A stretch of DNA of 23,864 nucleotides from RGUW01 sp040399325 (GTDB taxonomy: Bacteria; Cyanobacteriota; Cyanobacteriia; PCC-6307; Cyanobiaceae): positions 1 through 23,864 of the forward strand of contig JBBASJ010000037.1 in the NCBI GenBank assembly GCA_040399325.1. Direction: 5' to 3'. The position numbers and the translations under genes were made by a program. Shown here piece after piece: positions 7,201 through 14,188 of this stretch; positions within the stretch are counted from its first letter, which is position 1, and every line of letters starts with the position of its first letter. The notes under the pieces are model-generated. The model worked only from the letters and a program-made list of their open reading frames with translations, was not told where the DNA came from and searched no databases.

Positions 7201-8529
7201 TCAACTGGGTTCATCAGCCAGACCCAGATCAGGCTGCAATCCAAGAACCCTGGCCAGAAAATCTGTAGCAGCCGGCAGGAAATAGCCTTGCAAAACAAGG
7301 CCATAGAGCACAACAGTCAATGCGAAGGCAGGCATGACAGCCCCCCACTCCACTCCACTGGCAGCAGCCTCAAAGGCAATGGCAATCGGAACCGCTCCGC
7401 GGAGACCGGCAAATGCGACAAACGTCTTTTCGGCGTTCTCAAATGGGGAACGGTAAAGAGTGACAAACGTCATCAAAAATCGACTGATGATCGTAATAAA
7501 AAACACCAGCAGGGCATACCATTTAAGCGGCCAAACGTCTTGCGGAAAAACTACAATACCCAGGCTGATGAGCAAGATGAGTTCAGATGCACGGTTGATA
7601 ATGGCAAATTCTGAGACAATCACGCAGTCTATTTTTGCAGAGTTTCCAATCACGCAGCCCATGACATAGGCACATAGCAACGGACTTCCACCACAAAGAA
7701 AGGCTATCGAACAACTGAGCATCAGCAAGGACAGGCAAACGATTTCGCTACCAGCACTTGCCTTCTGATAATCAACCCGAGCAAGGATCAATGTCCCCAG
7801 GTAGGCACCAACACAACCGACAAGCGCGCCCAAACCAAACTCAAGACCAACATCCCCGAGCAGCAGCAAAGGGTTCTCTAACTGCCCTTTAGCAAGCGCC
7901 AGAGCGACACCAGCAAGAATGACGGCAACAGGATCATTGAAAGCCGATTCGCACTCAATCAAATTGAGCAAGGGTCCCGGCAGCTTATTAGCGATCGGAC
8001 GCAGCAAAGCCAACACAGCAGTAGCGTCAGTACTGCACAACATTGCCCCAAGAAAAAGCGCAAGAGGTAGATCAGCCTGGTATCGGATACCAGATTCCGA
8101 GATGAGAGTTGGAATAAAGCCGAACTCATGATTGAGCGTGGACAATCCATAAATCAAGGCGGTTGCCGCACCAGCTGTCACGACACAGCCAATGGTGGCC
8201 ATGCGAAGACCAGAAACAATCACACGACGCATGGAGGACCAACGTGTTGTAAGGCCCCCATAAAACAAGACGATGGACAATCCCAGCGTGGCAATGGAGT
8301 CTGCTTGCGCAATCGACAGAATCGATTGATGCTCACCCACAAAATCAGGGAGAAGCAATCCCATCACTAGAATCAATAACATACTTGGCAGCCTTATTCG
8401 CTCGGAAATATCCTCCAAGAGACGCGAAGCAAGAAGTAGGCCACCAAACAGCAGCATATAGATGTATACCATTTTGTCCATTGCATTACCCATCTCTTTG
8501 CACAGGATACCAGACATCATCGATTCCAT
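7201..8529 (-). CDS. Cation/proton antiporter, CPA1 (NhaP-like) family
   Basis: A polytopic membrane protein of up to 442 aa exchanging Na+ or K+ for H+. Family motifs are GAMLCSTDATAVLALLR around residue 161, ESAFNDP at 194-200 (the ND pair of electroneutral CPA1 exchangers) and GLRGAVPIA near the C-terminal third. About 12 hydrophobic segments are visible. It ends about 30 residues after the last helix, so it lacks the cytosolic TrkA-C-like regulatory domains of NhaP2/CvrA. The start is uncertain: ATG 8529, or MGNAMDKM or MDKM 13-16 codons later, which begin closer to the first helix. The gene is AT-richer than the core genes. Confidence 0.87.
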   Translation of the reverse strand: MESMMSGILCKEMGNAMDKMVYIYMLLFGGLLLASRLLEDISERIRLPSMLLILVMGLLLPDFVGEHQSILSIAQADSIATLGLSIVLFYGGLTTRWSSMRRVIVSGLRMATIGCVVTAGAATALIYGLSTLNHEFGFIPTLISESGIRYQADLPLALFLGAMLCSTDATAVLALLRPIANKLPGPLLNLIECESAFNDPVAVILAGVALALAKGQLENPLLLLGDVGLEFGLGALVGCVGAYLGTLILARVDYQKASAGSEIVCLSLLMLSCSIAFLCGGSPLLCAYVMGCVIGNSAKIDCVIVSEFAIINRASELILLISLGIVVFPQDVWPLKWYALLVFFITIISRFLMTFVTLYRSPFENAEKTFVAFAGLRGAVPIAIAFEAAASGVEWGAVMPAFALTVVLYGLVLQGYFLPAATDFLARVLGLQPDLGLADEPS

Positions 8530-8540
8530 CTCGTCTGGAC

Positions 8541-8699
8541 ATGGAAGAGATGAGAAACTTCGGGCTCACACAAGCGTTAAAAAAAGTTCAGGACGCTCAA
8601 AATGGTGATTTTATGAATTGCATCAAAGCGGCAAGGTGCATAGCTTACAGAGCTGAGGCTTGGCGCGACAAAAAGATTGAGGATGCGCAAGAACAATGA
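8541..8699 (+). CDS. Possible 52-aa small protein
   Basis: The ATG at 8541 opens a short, helical, charged product that includes ALKKVQDAQNGDFMNCIKAA and ends WRDKKIEDAQEQ. It is divergent from the antiporter, 11 bp from that gene's furthest start. There is no good ribosome binding site. It is listed because the composition is protein-like, but a chance frame is quite possible. Confidence 0.25.
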   Translation: MEEMRNFGLTQALKKVQDAQNGDFMNCIKAARCIAYRAEAWRDKKIEDAQEQ

Positions 8700-8918
8700 T
8701 AGATGAATTCAATAGTTAACGCAAAGCAGTGTCAATGCATGATGCAGATTGAATAGCAGTAATCCAACAAAAGAATGGACATCATGAAATCAGACCAGGG
8801 CCAGCGCCAATGCGGCTGGAGCCCGAATCGGGTCGTCACTGGGCAAACGGACATTGAACTGGTCTCGTCAACGGCAGATCATGGAGCCGTGTATTCACCA
8901 ACAGCACTGATCTCAACA
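8700..8918. other. Intergenic stretch, nothing recognised
   Basis: AT-rich sequence between the possible small gene and the 3' end of the Hint-domain gene. A plus-strand open frame (8775-8987) crosses it, but its product looks random and overlaps the Hint gene tail. No terminator hairpin is seen. Confidence 0.4.
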
Positions 8919-10121
8919 TCAGCTGTTGCTGTGGTGCTGACAAGCGGCAGTATCACCGCTCAACGAGGGGAAAACCGGCTGCACTGAAGCAGACTGACTG
9001 AGAGCACAAGAATCGCTAGTAACACCAGATTGCATCCACGCTCTCCTGGTTCGATCTTTATGGCCTTCCAAAGAGGGTCTATTACGTGGACCAGATCGGA
9101 TCACATGACTTACTGTCAAATCAGCACTGCAATATCTGCTGATAAATTGAGGGTAGTTATCAAAAAATCTTCGGTTGCTTCTGTTTACATACGAACAGGC
9201 AAAGGCACCGTTTGCCTCAACCAGCACCTCCTCCTCAAATTCAAGGTGGTAGTACTGAATGCAGTCAGGAAGCTCTTCCTCCGTGACCTGGGTAATGGTA
9301 ATGCCATTCTCGAGGAAACTAGCGTTCACGACCCTTCCGTCAGCCCAGATTCCGTGACAGCGGGAAACCAAGAGATCGTTGCGAGGAATTCCGTCACCGA
9401 GAGAACCAGCTTGAATCCTCATAGGCAAGGCTTCTTTGTAACAAAGTCTGCTTACCCTCAGCTTCCAGACTGTTCGCTTTGCAATCCATTTCACGGCCAA
9501 CGGCCCATGAGAGGTTCTGACAACCTCACCAATATAGATTTCTTCTATTGGCTTCTCATGGCCGTTGTCCATCATGATCAGTGTGCCGCTCGCAAAGCAG
9601 ACTGGCGTAGCGTAAAGGCTGTACACAAGAGGATACGTGTCAAGGCCAGTATCGCCTACGATATTGCTTGCCTGATAATTAAGCGATGGCGCACTCCATC
9701 CTGCGCCTAATGTTGTGTAGTTACCGCGGTTTGCAGCAAGCCTTACCCTTGTATTGGTGTCGTTATACAGTTCTGAGGAGAGCGTAAAACCAAGCCAGTA
9801 CTGAGAACCCGAAGACAGCCTTAACGTTGATGTAGGCGAATAGTCGTTATAAGCATCTTCAACTGGAGTTGCAGGTCCAGAAAGATAGGAAATGACGGAA
9901 CCTGGAGTCGATGAATTTATTCCTGCACTATAAACGCCAACTTGAAAATTAGTCGGCGTCACGAACGGAGCTGACGTCCTGGTCCTAATAGAAATATAAT
10001 CAAGATTGACATCTTCCCCTGGCGTAAAAGTAACATATTGATATTGATAAACACCCGTTGTAGTACGCCACACCCCATTCGAATTGGTTGGCGTTGTGTT
10101 TGCAATGTATAGCGTGCTCAC
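8919..10121 (-). CDS. Choice-of-anchor-like plus Hint-domain (Hint_2) protein
   Basis: The product is 400 aa. Residues 1-172 form a beta-rich domain (VTFTPGEDVNLDYISIRTRT, SSGSQYWLGFTL) like the choice-of-anchor R type that often precedes Hint domains. The Hint domain begins at C175 (CFASGTLIMMDNGHEKPIEEI), continues through HGPLAVKWIAKRTV and DLLVSRCHGIWADGRVV, and ends in YYHLEFEEEVLVEANGAFACSY. Hint folds are protein self-splicing or self-cleaving modules; C175 is the expected nucleophile. No signal peptide is visible, so any export would be by a non-Sec route (inference). The start is GTG 10121; the overlapping ATG is followed at once by a stop. The last 70 residues look unlike the domain. 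Composition is AT-richer than the core. Confidence 0.78.
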   Translation of the reverse strand: MSTLYIANTTPTNSNGVWRTTTGVYQYQYVTFTPGEDVNLDYISIRTRTSAPFVTPTNFQVGVYSAGINSSTPGSVISYLSGPATPVEDAYNDYSPTSTLRLSSGSQYWLGFTLSSELYNDTNTRVRLAANRGNYTTLGAGWSAPSLNYQASNIVGDTGLDTYPLVYSLYATPVCFASGTLIMMDNGHEKPIEEIYIGEVVRTSHGPLAVKWIAKRTVWKLRVSRLCYKEALPMRIQAGSLGDGIPRNDLLVSRCHGIWADGRVVNASFLENGITITQVTEEELPDCIQYYHLEFEEEVLVEANGAFACSYVNRSNRRFFDNYPQFISRYCSADLTVSHVIRSGPRNRPSLEGHKDRTRRAWMQSGVTSDSCALSQSASVQPVFPSLSGDTAACQHHSNS

Positions 10122-10144
10122 ATTTGCGAATTAAACTTCACTGA

Positions 10145-10173
10145 AAATTAGCAGATTATCAATTCTTTGTCAA
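10145..10173 (-). promoter_or_regulatory. Sigma-70-type promoter of the Hint-domain gene
   Basis: On the minus strand a perfect -35 TTGACA (10168-10173) is followed after exactly 17 bp by TAATTT (10145-10150) as -10. The start codon is 23 bp further on. The -10 is only a partial match. Confidence 0.5.
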
Positions 10174-10429
10174 AAGCTTGTCAGGCGACATTTCGGCGGA
10201 GTTGAAACCAAAACCAAGGCAAAATGTTCCATTCATGCGACTTCCATTGAGCTACTGAAGGCATGGAGGCTCTTGCCTCTCATGCCGCAACTGATCGATT
10301 GGAGCTGAAATGTCACTTCAGCTCAACACTCCAACACCACAGATCGAGTAGACGTGCCTCCAGAAGGCCGGCTGGCAGCGTGCAGGGTCTCAGTGGTGAG
10401 TGACCCCGCATCCTTCAGCAGGAAGCGGT
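10174..10429. other. Non-coding stretch with two hairpins
   Basis: No gene is seen. Two inverted repeats are visible: ggcatg-gaggc with gcctctcatgcc (10260-10286, one bulge) and gagctgaa with ttcagctc (10302-10309 with 10317-10324, seven-base loop). Neither is followed by a T-run on the plus strand, so they are not standard terminators. This stretch separates the AT-rich Hint gene from GC-rich decayed DNA. Confidence 0.45.
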
Positions 10430-10712
10430 CAGGTTGCTGAGGCTTCAACCCGCATAGGCCGTGCGCTCTTCAAGCCGGTGCACGAGCTGCCAAGGCAAGG
10501 TAGCGGTCACCCGCTGCGGTGTGCGGCGCAGCAGCGGCCTGCCCGGTAAAGGGCTGTGAAAATGCAGTCATCAGTTCATCGGAAGTGGACTGGTCACGGG
10601 TCGTGAAGTTGTACCGTCGCCAGCCCATAGGCCGCAGATTGAGGTGCTTCTGCAGCAGGCGCTCAAGATCTGCTGATAGGTGCTGCAGCGACAGAGAGAG
10701 AGGAGCTCTCAC
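10430..10712 (-). pseudogene. Possible decayed gene remnant with a frameshift
   Basis: On the minus strand an 80-codon frame (MRAPLSLSLQHLSADLERLL... ending ARAPA, 10470-10712) has a protein-like first part, LNLRPMGWRRYNFTTRDQS, and a compositionally poor Ala-rich end. A second frame overlapping its end from about 10560 reads RRTPQRVTATLPWQLVHRLE and stops near 10442, which looks more like real protein. A single frameshift near 10545-10560 would join them. I do not recognise the family. It lies between the accessory region and tRNA-Pro. Confidence 0.3.
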
Positions 10713-10778
10713 TTCAGGAAGGCTGCGCTGGGGTCAGATTTGGTGACCTGCTCAGATGGCAACTCTCTAAAAAGTCAA

Positions 10779-10852
10779 TCGGGGCGACAGGATTCGAACC
10801 TGCGACCTAGTGCTCCCAAAGCACCCGCGCTACCAAGCTGCGCCACGCCCCG
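10779..10852 (-). tRNA. trnP-TGG: tRNA-Pro(TGG)
   Basis: On the minus strand CGGGGCG (5') pairs with CGCCCCG (3') and the discriminator is A at 10779. The anticodon arm GGTGC-TTTGGGA-GCACT gives anticodon TGG. The D-arm (GCGCAGCTTGGTAGCGC) and T-arm (GCAGGTTCGAATCCTGT) are intact. 74 nt, no encoded CCA. Its 3' end faces the AT-richer accessory region. Confidence 0.95.
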
Positions 10853-10963
10853 TCGCTGGCAATTCTACGGACCCACGCGCAGCACGACCTGAAGTTTTTC
10901 CGAACTGGGCCGGCGGCAGGGCGATGGCTGCTTAGTGTGGAAACCAAGACACAGGAGGGACAC

Positions 10964-11158
10964 ATGGGGATCGACCGGCGTTCCAATGGCTCTCTGGGCC
11001 CAGGCGGCTACGACCAGGGCCCGCTCGAGGTGCCCTCCTGCATGAAATGGGGCAGTGACGGTGAGCTGTCGGCCGTGGATCTGCAGGGCATCCTGCAGCG
11101 GCTCAGCGCCGTTGATCAGCAGGCCTCAAGGCTCATGGACTGCCCACTGGAGGGCTGA
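10964..11158 (+). CDS. Small hypothetical protein, 64 aa
   Basis: ATG 10964 is preceded by a near-ideal ribosome binding site, aggagg, five bases upstream, which decides the start and argues for real translation. The product (MGIDRRSNGSLGPGGYDQGP...) has a Gly-rich N-terminus and a helical C-terminal half (LSAVDLQGILQRLSAVDQQA). There are two Cys and no signal peptide. Family unknown. It overlaps the 3' end of the convergent ridA gene by 43 bp. Confidence 0.65.
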   Translation: MGIDRRSNGSLGPGGYDQGPLEVPSCMKWGSDGELSAVDLQGILQRLSAVDQQASRLMDCPLEG

Positions 11159-11556
11159 GACACCAGCGCGATGCAGTCGATCTCAACGCGTGCTCCCCTG
11201 GGCAGCGCAGCCGCCTGAATGCAGGCCCTGGCCGGGGCAACCCCCGCGCCAAACACAGCGTCATAGAGAGCATTGACACGGCCGAAATCGCCCAGGTCAG
11301 CCAGGTAGACGGTGGTGCGAACGACCTGGGACGGCGAGGCGCCGGCCTCTGCCAGAACGGCCTGGAGGTTGGCCAGCACCTGGCGGGTTTCGGCCTCCAC
11401 ATCGCCATCGCCCACCATGGCCCCAGTGGCAGGATCCAGGGCGATCTGACCCGAGCAATAGAGCACTCCGGCGGCCAGCACCGCCTGGTTGTAGGGCCCC
11501 ACAGGTGCCGGTGCCGCATCGGTGTTGACAGCTGTAAGCACTGGCGTGGTGGTCAT
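11116..11556 (-). CDS. ridA: RidA family reactive-intermediate deaminase
   Basis: A 146-aa protein of the RidA/YjgF/UK114 family. These trimeric enzymes hydrolyse reactive 2-aminoacrylate and related enamines/imines released by PLP enzymes. Family features: APAPVGPYNQAV at residues 15-26, YCSGQIALDPATG, NLQAVLAEAGAS, and the catalytic-type Arg in ARACIQAAALPRGARVEID. A tail of about 15 residues (SQPSSGQSMSLEAC) extends past the usual end and lies in the overlap with the convergent 64-aa gene. ATG 11556 gives the standard N-terminus. Divergent from the ABC ATPase gene 92 bp away. Confidence 0.92.
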   Translation of the reverse strand: MTTTPVLTAVNTDAAPAPVGPYNQAVLAAGVLYCSGQIALDPATGAMVGDGDVEAETRQVLANLQAVLAEAGASPSQVVRTTVYLADLGDFGRVNALYDAVFGAGVAPARACIQAAALPRGARVEIDCIALVSQPSSGQSMSLEAC

Positions 11557-11648
11557 GGCAGGGGAGCAGGAGAGGATGGGCCGGAGCTTATGGCCGTGCT
11601 GGCCCACCGTCGATCGTCCCGCCCCCTGCCGAATCCCAGCCAGACCCG

Positions 11649-12734
11649 TTGTCGCCTCGCGCCCATGTGCAGGTGCAGGATCTCTGGCACCGCTACAGCC
11701 CCAGCGACGGCTGGACGCTGCAGGCGATCGACCTGCAACTGCAACAGGGTGAGCTGGTGGGCCTGCTGGGACCATCCGGCTGCGGCAAAACCACCCTGCT
11801 GCGGTTGATCGCCGGCTTTGAGCGACCCACCCTTGGTTCGCTCAGCATCCATGGCCGCGAGGTGGCCGGGCCACGGCGCTGGCTTGAGCCCGAGCGCCGC
11901 GGCGTGGGCATGGTGTTCCAGGACTACGCCCTGTTTCCCCATCTCAACGCCTGGGCCAACGCCTGCTTTGGCCTGCGCCGTGGTGCCAGCAGCGAGCGGG
12001 CCGCCTGGTTGCTGGGGCTGCTCGGTCTGCAGGGGCTGGAGCAGCGCTATCCCCATGAACTCTCGGGTGGGCAGCGGCAGCGCCTAGCCCTGGCGCGCGC
12101 CCTGGCTCCTGGACCTGCGGTGGTGCTGCTCGATGAGCCGTTCTCCAACCTCGATGTTGAAGTGCGCCTGCGCCTGCGCAGTGAGCTGCCGGGTGTGCTG
12201 AACCAATGCGGCACCAGCGGTCTGCTGGTGACCCACGATCCCGAGGAAGCCCTGGCGATCTGCGACCGGGTGGCCGTGCTCGAAAGCGGCAGGCTGCACC
12301 AGATCGCCAGCCCCAGAGCGCTGGTCCAGCATCCGGCGACCGCCTTTGTGGGCAGATTTGTCTTGCAGGGCAATCTGCTGCCGGTCTGCCACCACGACGG
12401 AGCCGTGCTGCAGACCGCTCTGGGTCGATGGCGTTGCAGCGATGAGCGAGGAGGCGAACCACTGCCCGCCGCCAGCGAGATGCAGCTGCTGGTGTTGCCC
12501 GAAGCGCTGACTCTCGAGCCCGACAGCAGCGCCGAAGGTCTGGTGTTGGGTCGCGAATTTCTGGGTCGCGAATGGCTGGTGCAGGTGCAGCTGGGTGATC
12601 AGCAGCTGCGGCTGCGCCTGCCCCTGGCGCAAGACTGGTCGCGGGGACAGCGTTGCCGCGTGCGGCCGCGACCGGGGGCCGAGGCCGTGCTGTATCCCCA
12701 ACAGGTGCCGCTGCGCGCTCAACCAGACCAATGA
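11649..12734 (+). CDS. ABC transporter ATP-binding protein, FbpC/FutC-PotA-like
   Basis: A 361-aa nucleotide-binding subunit of an importer. Walker A GPSGCGKTT (41-49), Q-loop in VFQDYALFPHL (about 89-99), signature LSGGQRQR (138-145), Walker B VVLLDEPFSNLD (158-169) and H-loop VTHDPEEA. After about residue 240 there is a TOBE-like beta domain, as in iron(III), sulfate and polyamine importers. The EPERRGVGMVFQ context fits the ferric-iron type (FutC) best, but this is not certain. No permease or binding-protein gene is adjacent. No ATG is available: TTG 11649 is used, and GTG 11667 or 11673 are alternatives. Its end overlaps gloB by 16 bp. Confidence 0.88.
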   Translation: MSPRAHVQVQDLWHRYSPSDGWTLQAIDLQLQQGELVGLLGPSGCGKTTLLRLIAGFERPTLGSLSIHGREVAGPRRWLEPERRGVGMVFQDYALFPHLNAWANACFGLRRGASSERAAWLLGLLGLQGLEQRYPHELSGGQRQRLALARALAPGPAVVLLDEPFSNLDVEVRLRLRSELPGVLNQCGTSGLLVTHDPEEALAICDRVAVLESGRLHQIASPRALVQHPATAFVGRFVLQGNLLPVCHHDGAVLQTALGRWRCSDERGGEPLPAASEMQLLVLPEALTLEPDSSAEGLVLGREFLGREWLVQVQLGDQQLRLRLPLAQDWSRGQRCRVRPRPGAEAVLYPQQVPLRAQPDQ

Positions 12735-13489
12735 TCCTTGCTGCGGCGCAGCTCAGCCAGCCTTTCGGCACTGCCGGCACGCACAAACAGATTGGTCTGG
12801 AGCTCGAGCTCCACACTGCTCGGGATCGTGGGTCGGCCCTGGGCCCGCAGCTCGAGCACCTGGGCGAGCCGCTGGCGCAGGGCCTGCCTTAGGGGCTCGT
12901 CAGCCTGCACCTGGCTGATGGCCCAGTTCAGATTGCCGGCGGTGTATTCGTGGGCGCACCAGACCCGGGTGTGCTCGGGCAGGCTGCAGAGGCGCTGCAG
13001 GGCAGCGTGCATCTGGGCCGCGGTGCCCTCAAACAGACGGCCACAGCCGGCGGCAAACAGGGTGTCACCACAGAACAGATCACCGCTGGCTGGCAGGTGA
13101 TACGCGATGTGGGCACGGGTGTGACCGGGCACGGCCAGCACGTCGATCGGCTGCCCCAGCAGCGCAAAGCAATCACCGTCCACCAGAGGGTCTGTCAGAA
13201 ACGGAATGCGCTGACGATCGGCCTCGGCAGCAAACACGCGGCAGCGCGGCCAGCGCTGCAACAGATCGGGGGTGCCGCCGATGTGGTCGTGGTGGTGATG
13301 GGTCTGGAGCACCGCCACCAATGCCAGGCCGCGCTGCTCGAGCCAGCTCTGCAGGGGCGGGGCGACGGCAGGATCAACCAGCACCGCGTCGTGGCCGCAG
13401 GTGAGCGCCATCACATAGTTGTCGCGCAGCACGGGCACGGCCTCGATCTGCAGCGGGGGCCGGTCGGCTCCGGTCACGGGCGTTGCCAT
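12719..13489 (-). CDS. gloB: Hydroxyacylglutathione hydrolase (glyoxalase II)
   Basis: A 256-aa metallo-beta-lactamase-fold thioesterase that hydrolyses S-lactoylglutathione to lactate and glutathione in methylglyoxal detoxification. The dinuclear metal site is complete: THHHHDH (63-69), VPGHT, GDTLFAAGCGR and CAHEYT. LRDNYVM near residue 21 is the family's conserved N-terminal segment, and the C-terminal helical substrate domain is present. ATG 13489 is chosen; the frame runs further upstream but lacks conservation signs. Convergent with the ABC ATPase (16-bp overlap) and divergent from hisG. Confidence 0.94.
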   Translation of the reverse strand: MATPVTGADRPPLQIEAVPVLRDNYVMALTCGHDAVLVDPAVAPPLQSWLEQRGLALVAVLQTHHHHDHIGGTPDLLQRWPRCRVFAAEADRQRIPFLTDPLVDGDCFALLGQPIDVLAVPGHTRAHIAYHLPASGDLFCGDTLFAAGCGRLFEGTAAQMHAALQRLCSLPEHTRVWCAHEYTAGNLNWAISQVQADEPLRQALRQRLAQVLELRAQGRPTIPSSVELELQTNLFVRAGSAERLAELRRSKDHWSG

Positions 13490-13537
13490 CGTTAAAGTCC
13501 GCAGTGCGCCTGCACCCATGATCGGCGCGGTTGACCC

Positions 13538-14188
13538 ATGCTGACGATTGCCCTGGCCAAGGGCGCCCTGCTCAAGGATTCGGTGCGCTGCTTTGCCGCC
13601 GTGGGGCTCGACTTCTCGACCCTTCTCGAGGCAGACAACCGCCAGTTGATGGTGGCCAGTCGCTGCGGCAGGGCCCGGGCCCTGTTGGTGCGCAATGGCG
13701 ATGTTCCCGTGTACGTGAGCTACGGGCAGGCACAGCTGGGTGTGGTGGGCTTCGATGTGCTGCAGGAGCAGCAGCGGCCGGTGGCCCAGCTGCTCGACCT
13801 GGGCTTCGGGGGCTGCCGCATGAGCGTGGCGGTCAAGGCCACCAGCCCCTACCGGCGGGCGGCCGATCTGCCGGCCCACTGTCGCGTGGCCAGCAAGTTC
13901 ACCCGCTGTGCCGAGGCGTTCTTTGAAGCCCTGGAGCTGCCGGTGGAGTTGATTCATCTCACCGGATCGGTCGAACTGGGACCGATCACCGGCATGAGCG
14001 AGGCGATCGTGGATCTGGTGGCCACGGGCCGCACCCTGGCCGACAACGGCCTGATCGCCATCGAAGACCTGTTTGAAAGCACCGCCCGGTTGATCGGCAA
14101 TCCACTGGCACTGCGCCTCGATGGCGGCGAGCTGCGGCAGCTGATCAACCAGCTCGAGAGCCAGCGGGCTGCGGCCGTGTGCCGCTGA
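13538..14188 (+). CDS. hisG: ATP phosphoribosyltransferase catalytic subunit, short form
   Basis: A 216-aa enzyme catalysing the first step of histidine synthesis, joining ATP and PRPP. It begins MLTIALAKGALLKDS as in short-form HisG, and carries the PRPP-binding stretch at residues 145-172 (VELGPITGMSEAIVDLV, then TGRTLADNGL). It lacks the C-terminal ACT-like regulatory domain, so it needs HisZ, whose gene is at 1656 in this window. Its TGA overlaps the ATG of the downstream ABC exporter (TGATG). Confidence 0.95.
   Translation: MLTIALAKGALLKDSVRCFAAVGLDFSTLLEADNRQLMVASRCGRARALLVRNGDVPVYVSYGQAQLGVVGFDVLQEQQRPVAQLLDLGFGGCRMSVAVKATSPYRRAADLPAHCRVASKFTRCAEAFFEALELPVELIHLTGSVELGPITGMSEAIVDLVATGRTLADNGLIAIEDLFESTARLIGNPLALRLDGGELRQLINQLESQRAAAVCR

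Noticed and set aside
8775..8987. Possible 70-aa plus-strand protein
   Set aside because: No ribosome binding site or recognisable composition; it overlaps the 3' end of the Hint-domain gene and looks random.
9030..9710. 226-codon plus-strand frame inside the Hint gene region
   Set aside because: The minus-strand frame carries coherent Hint motifs; this one is its antisense shadow without any domain signal.
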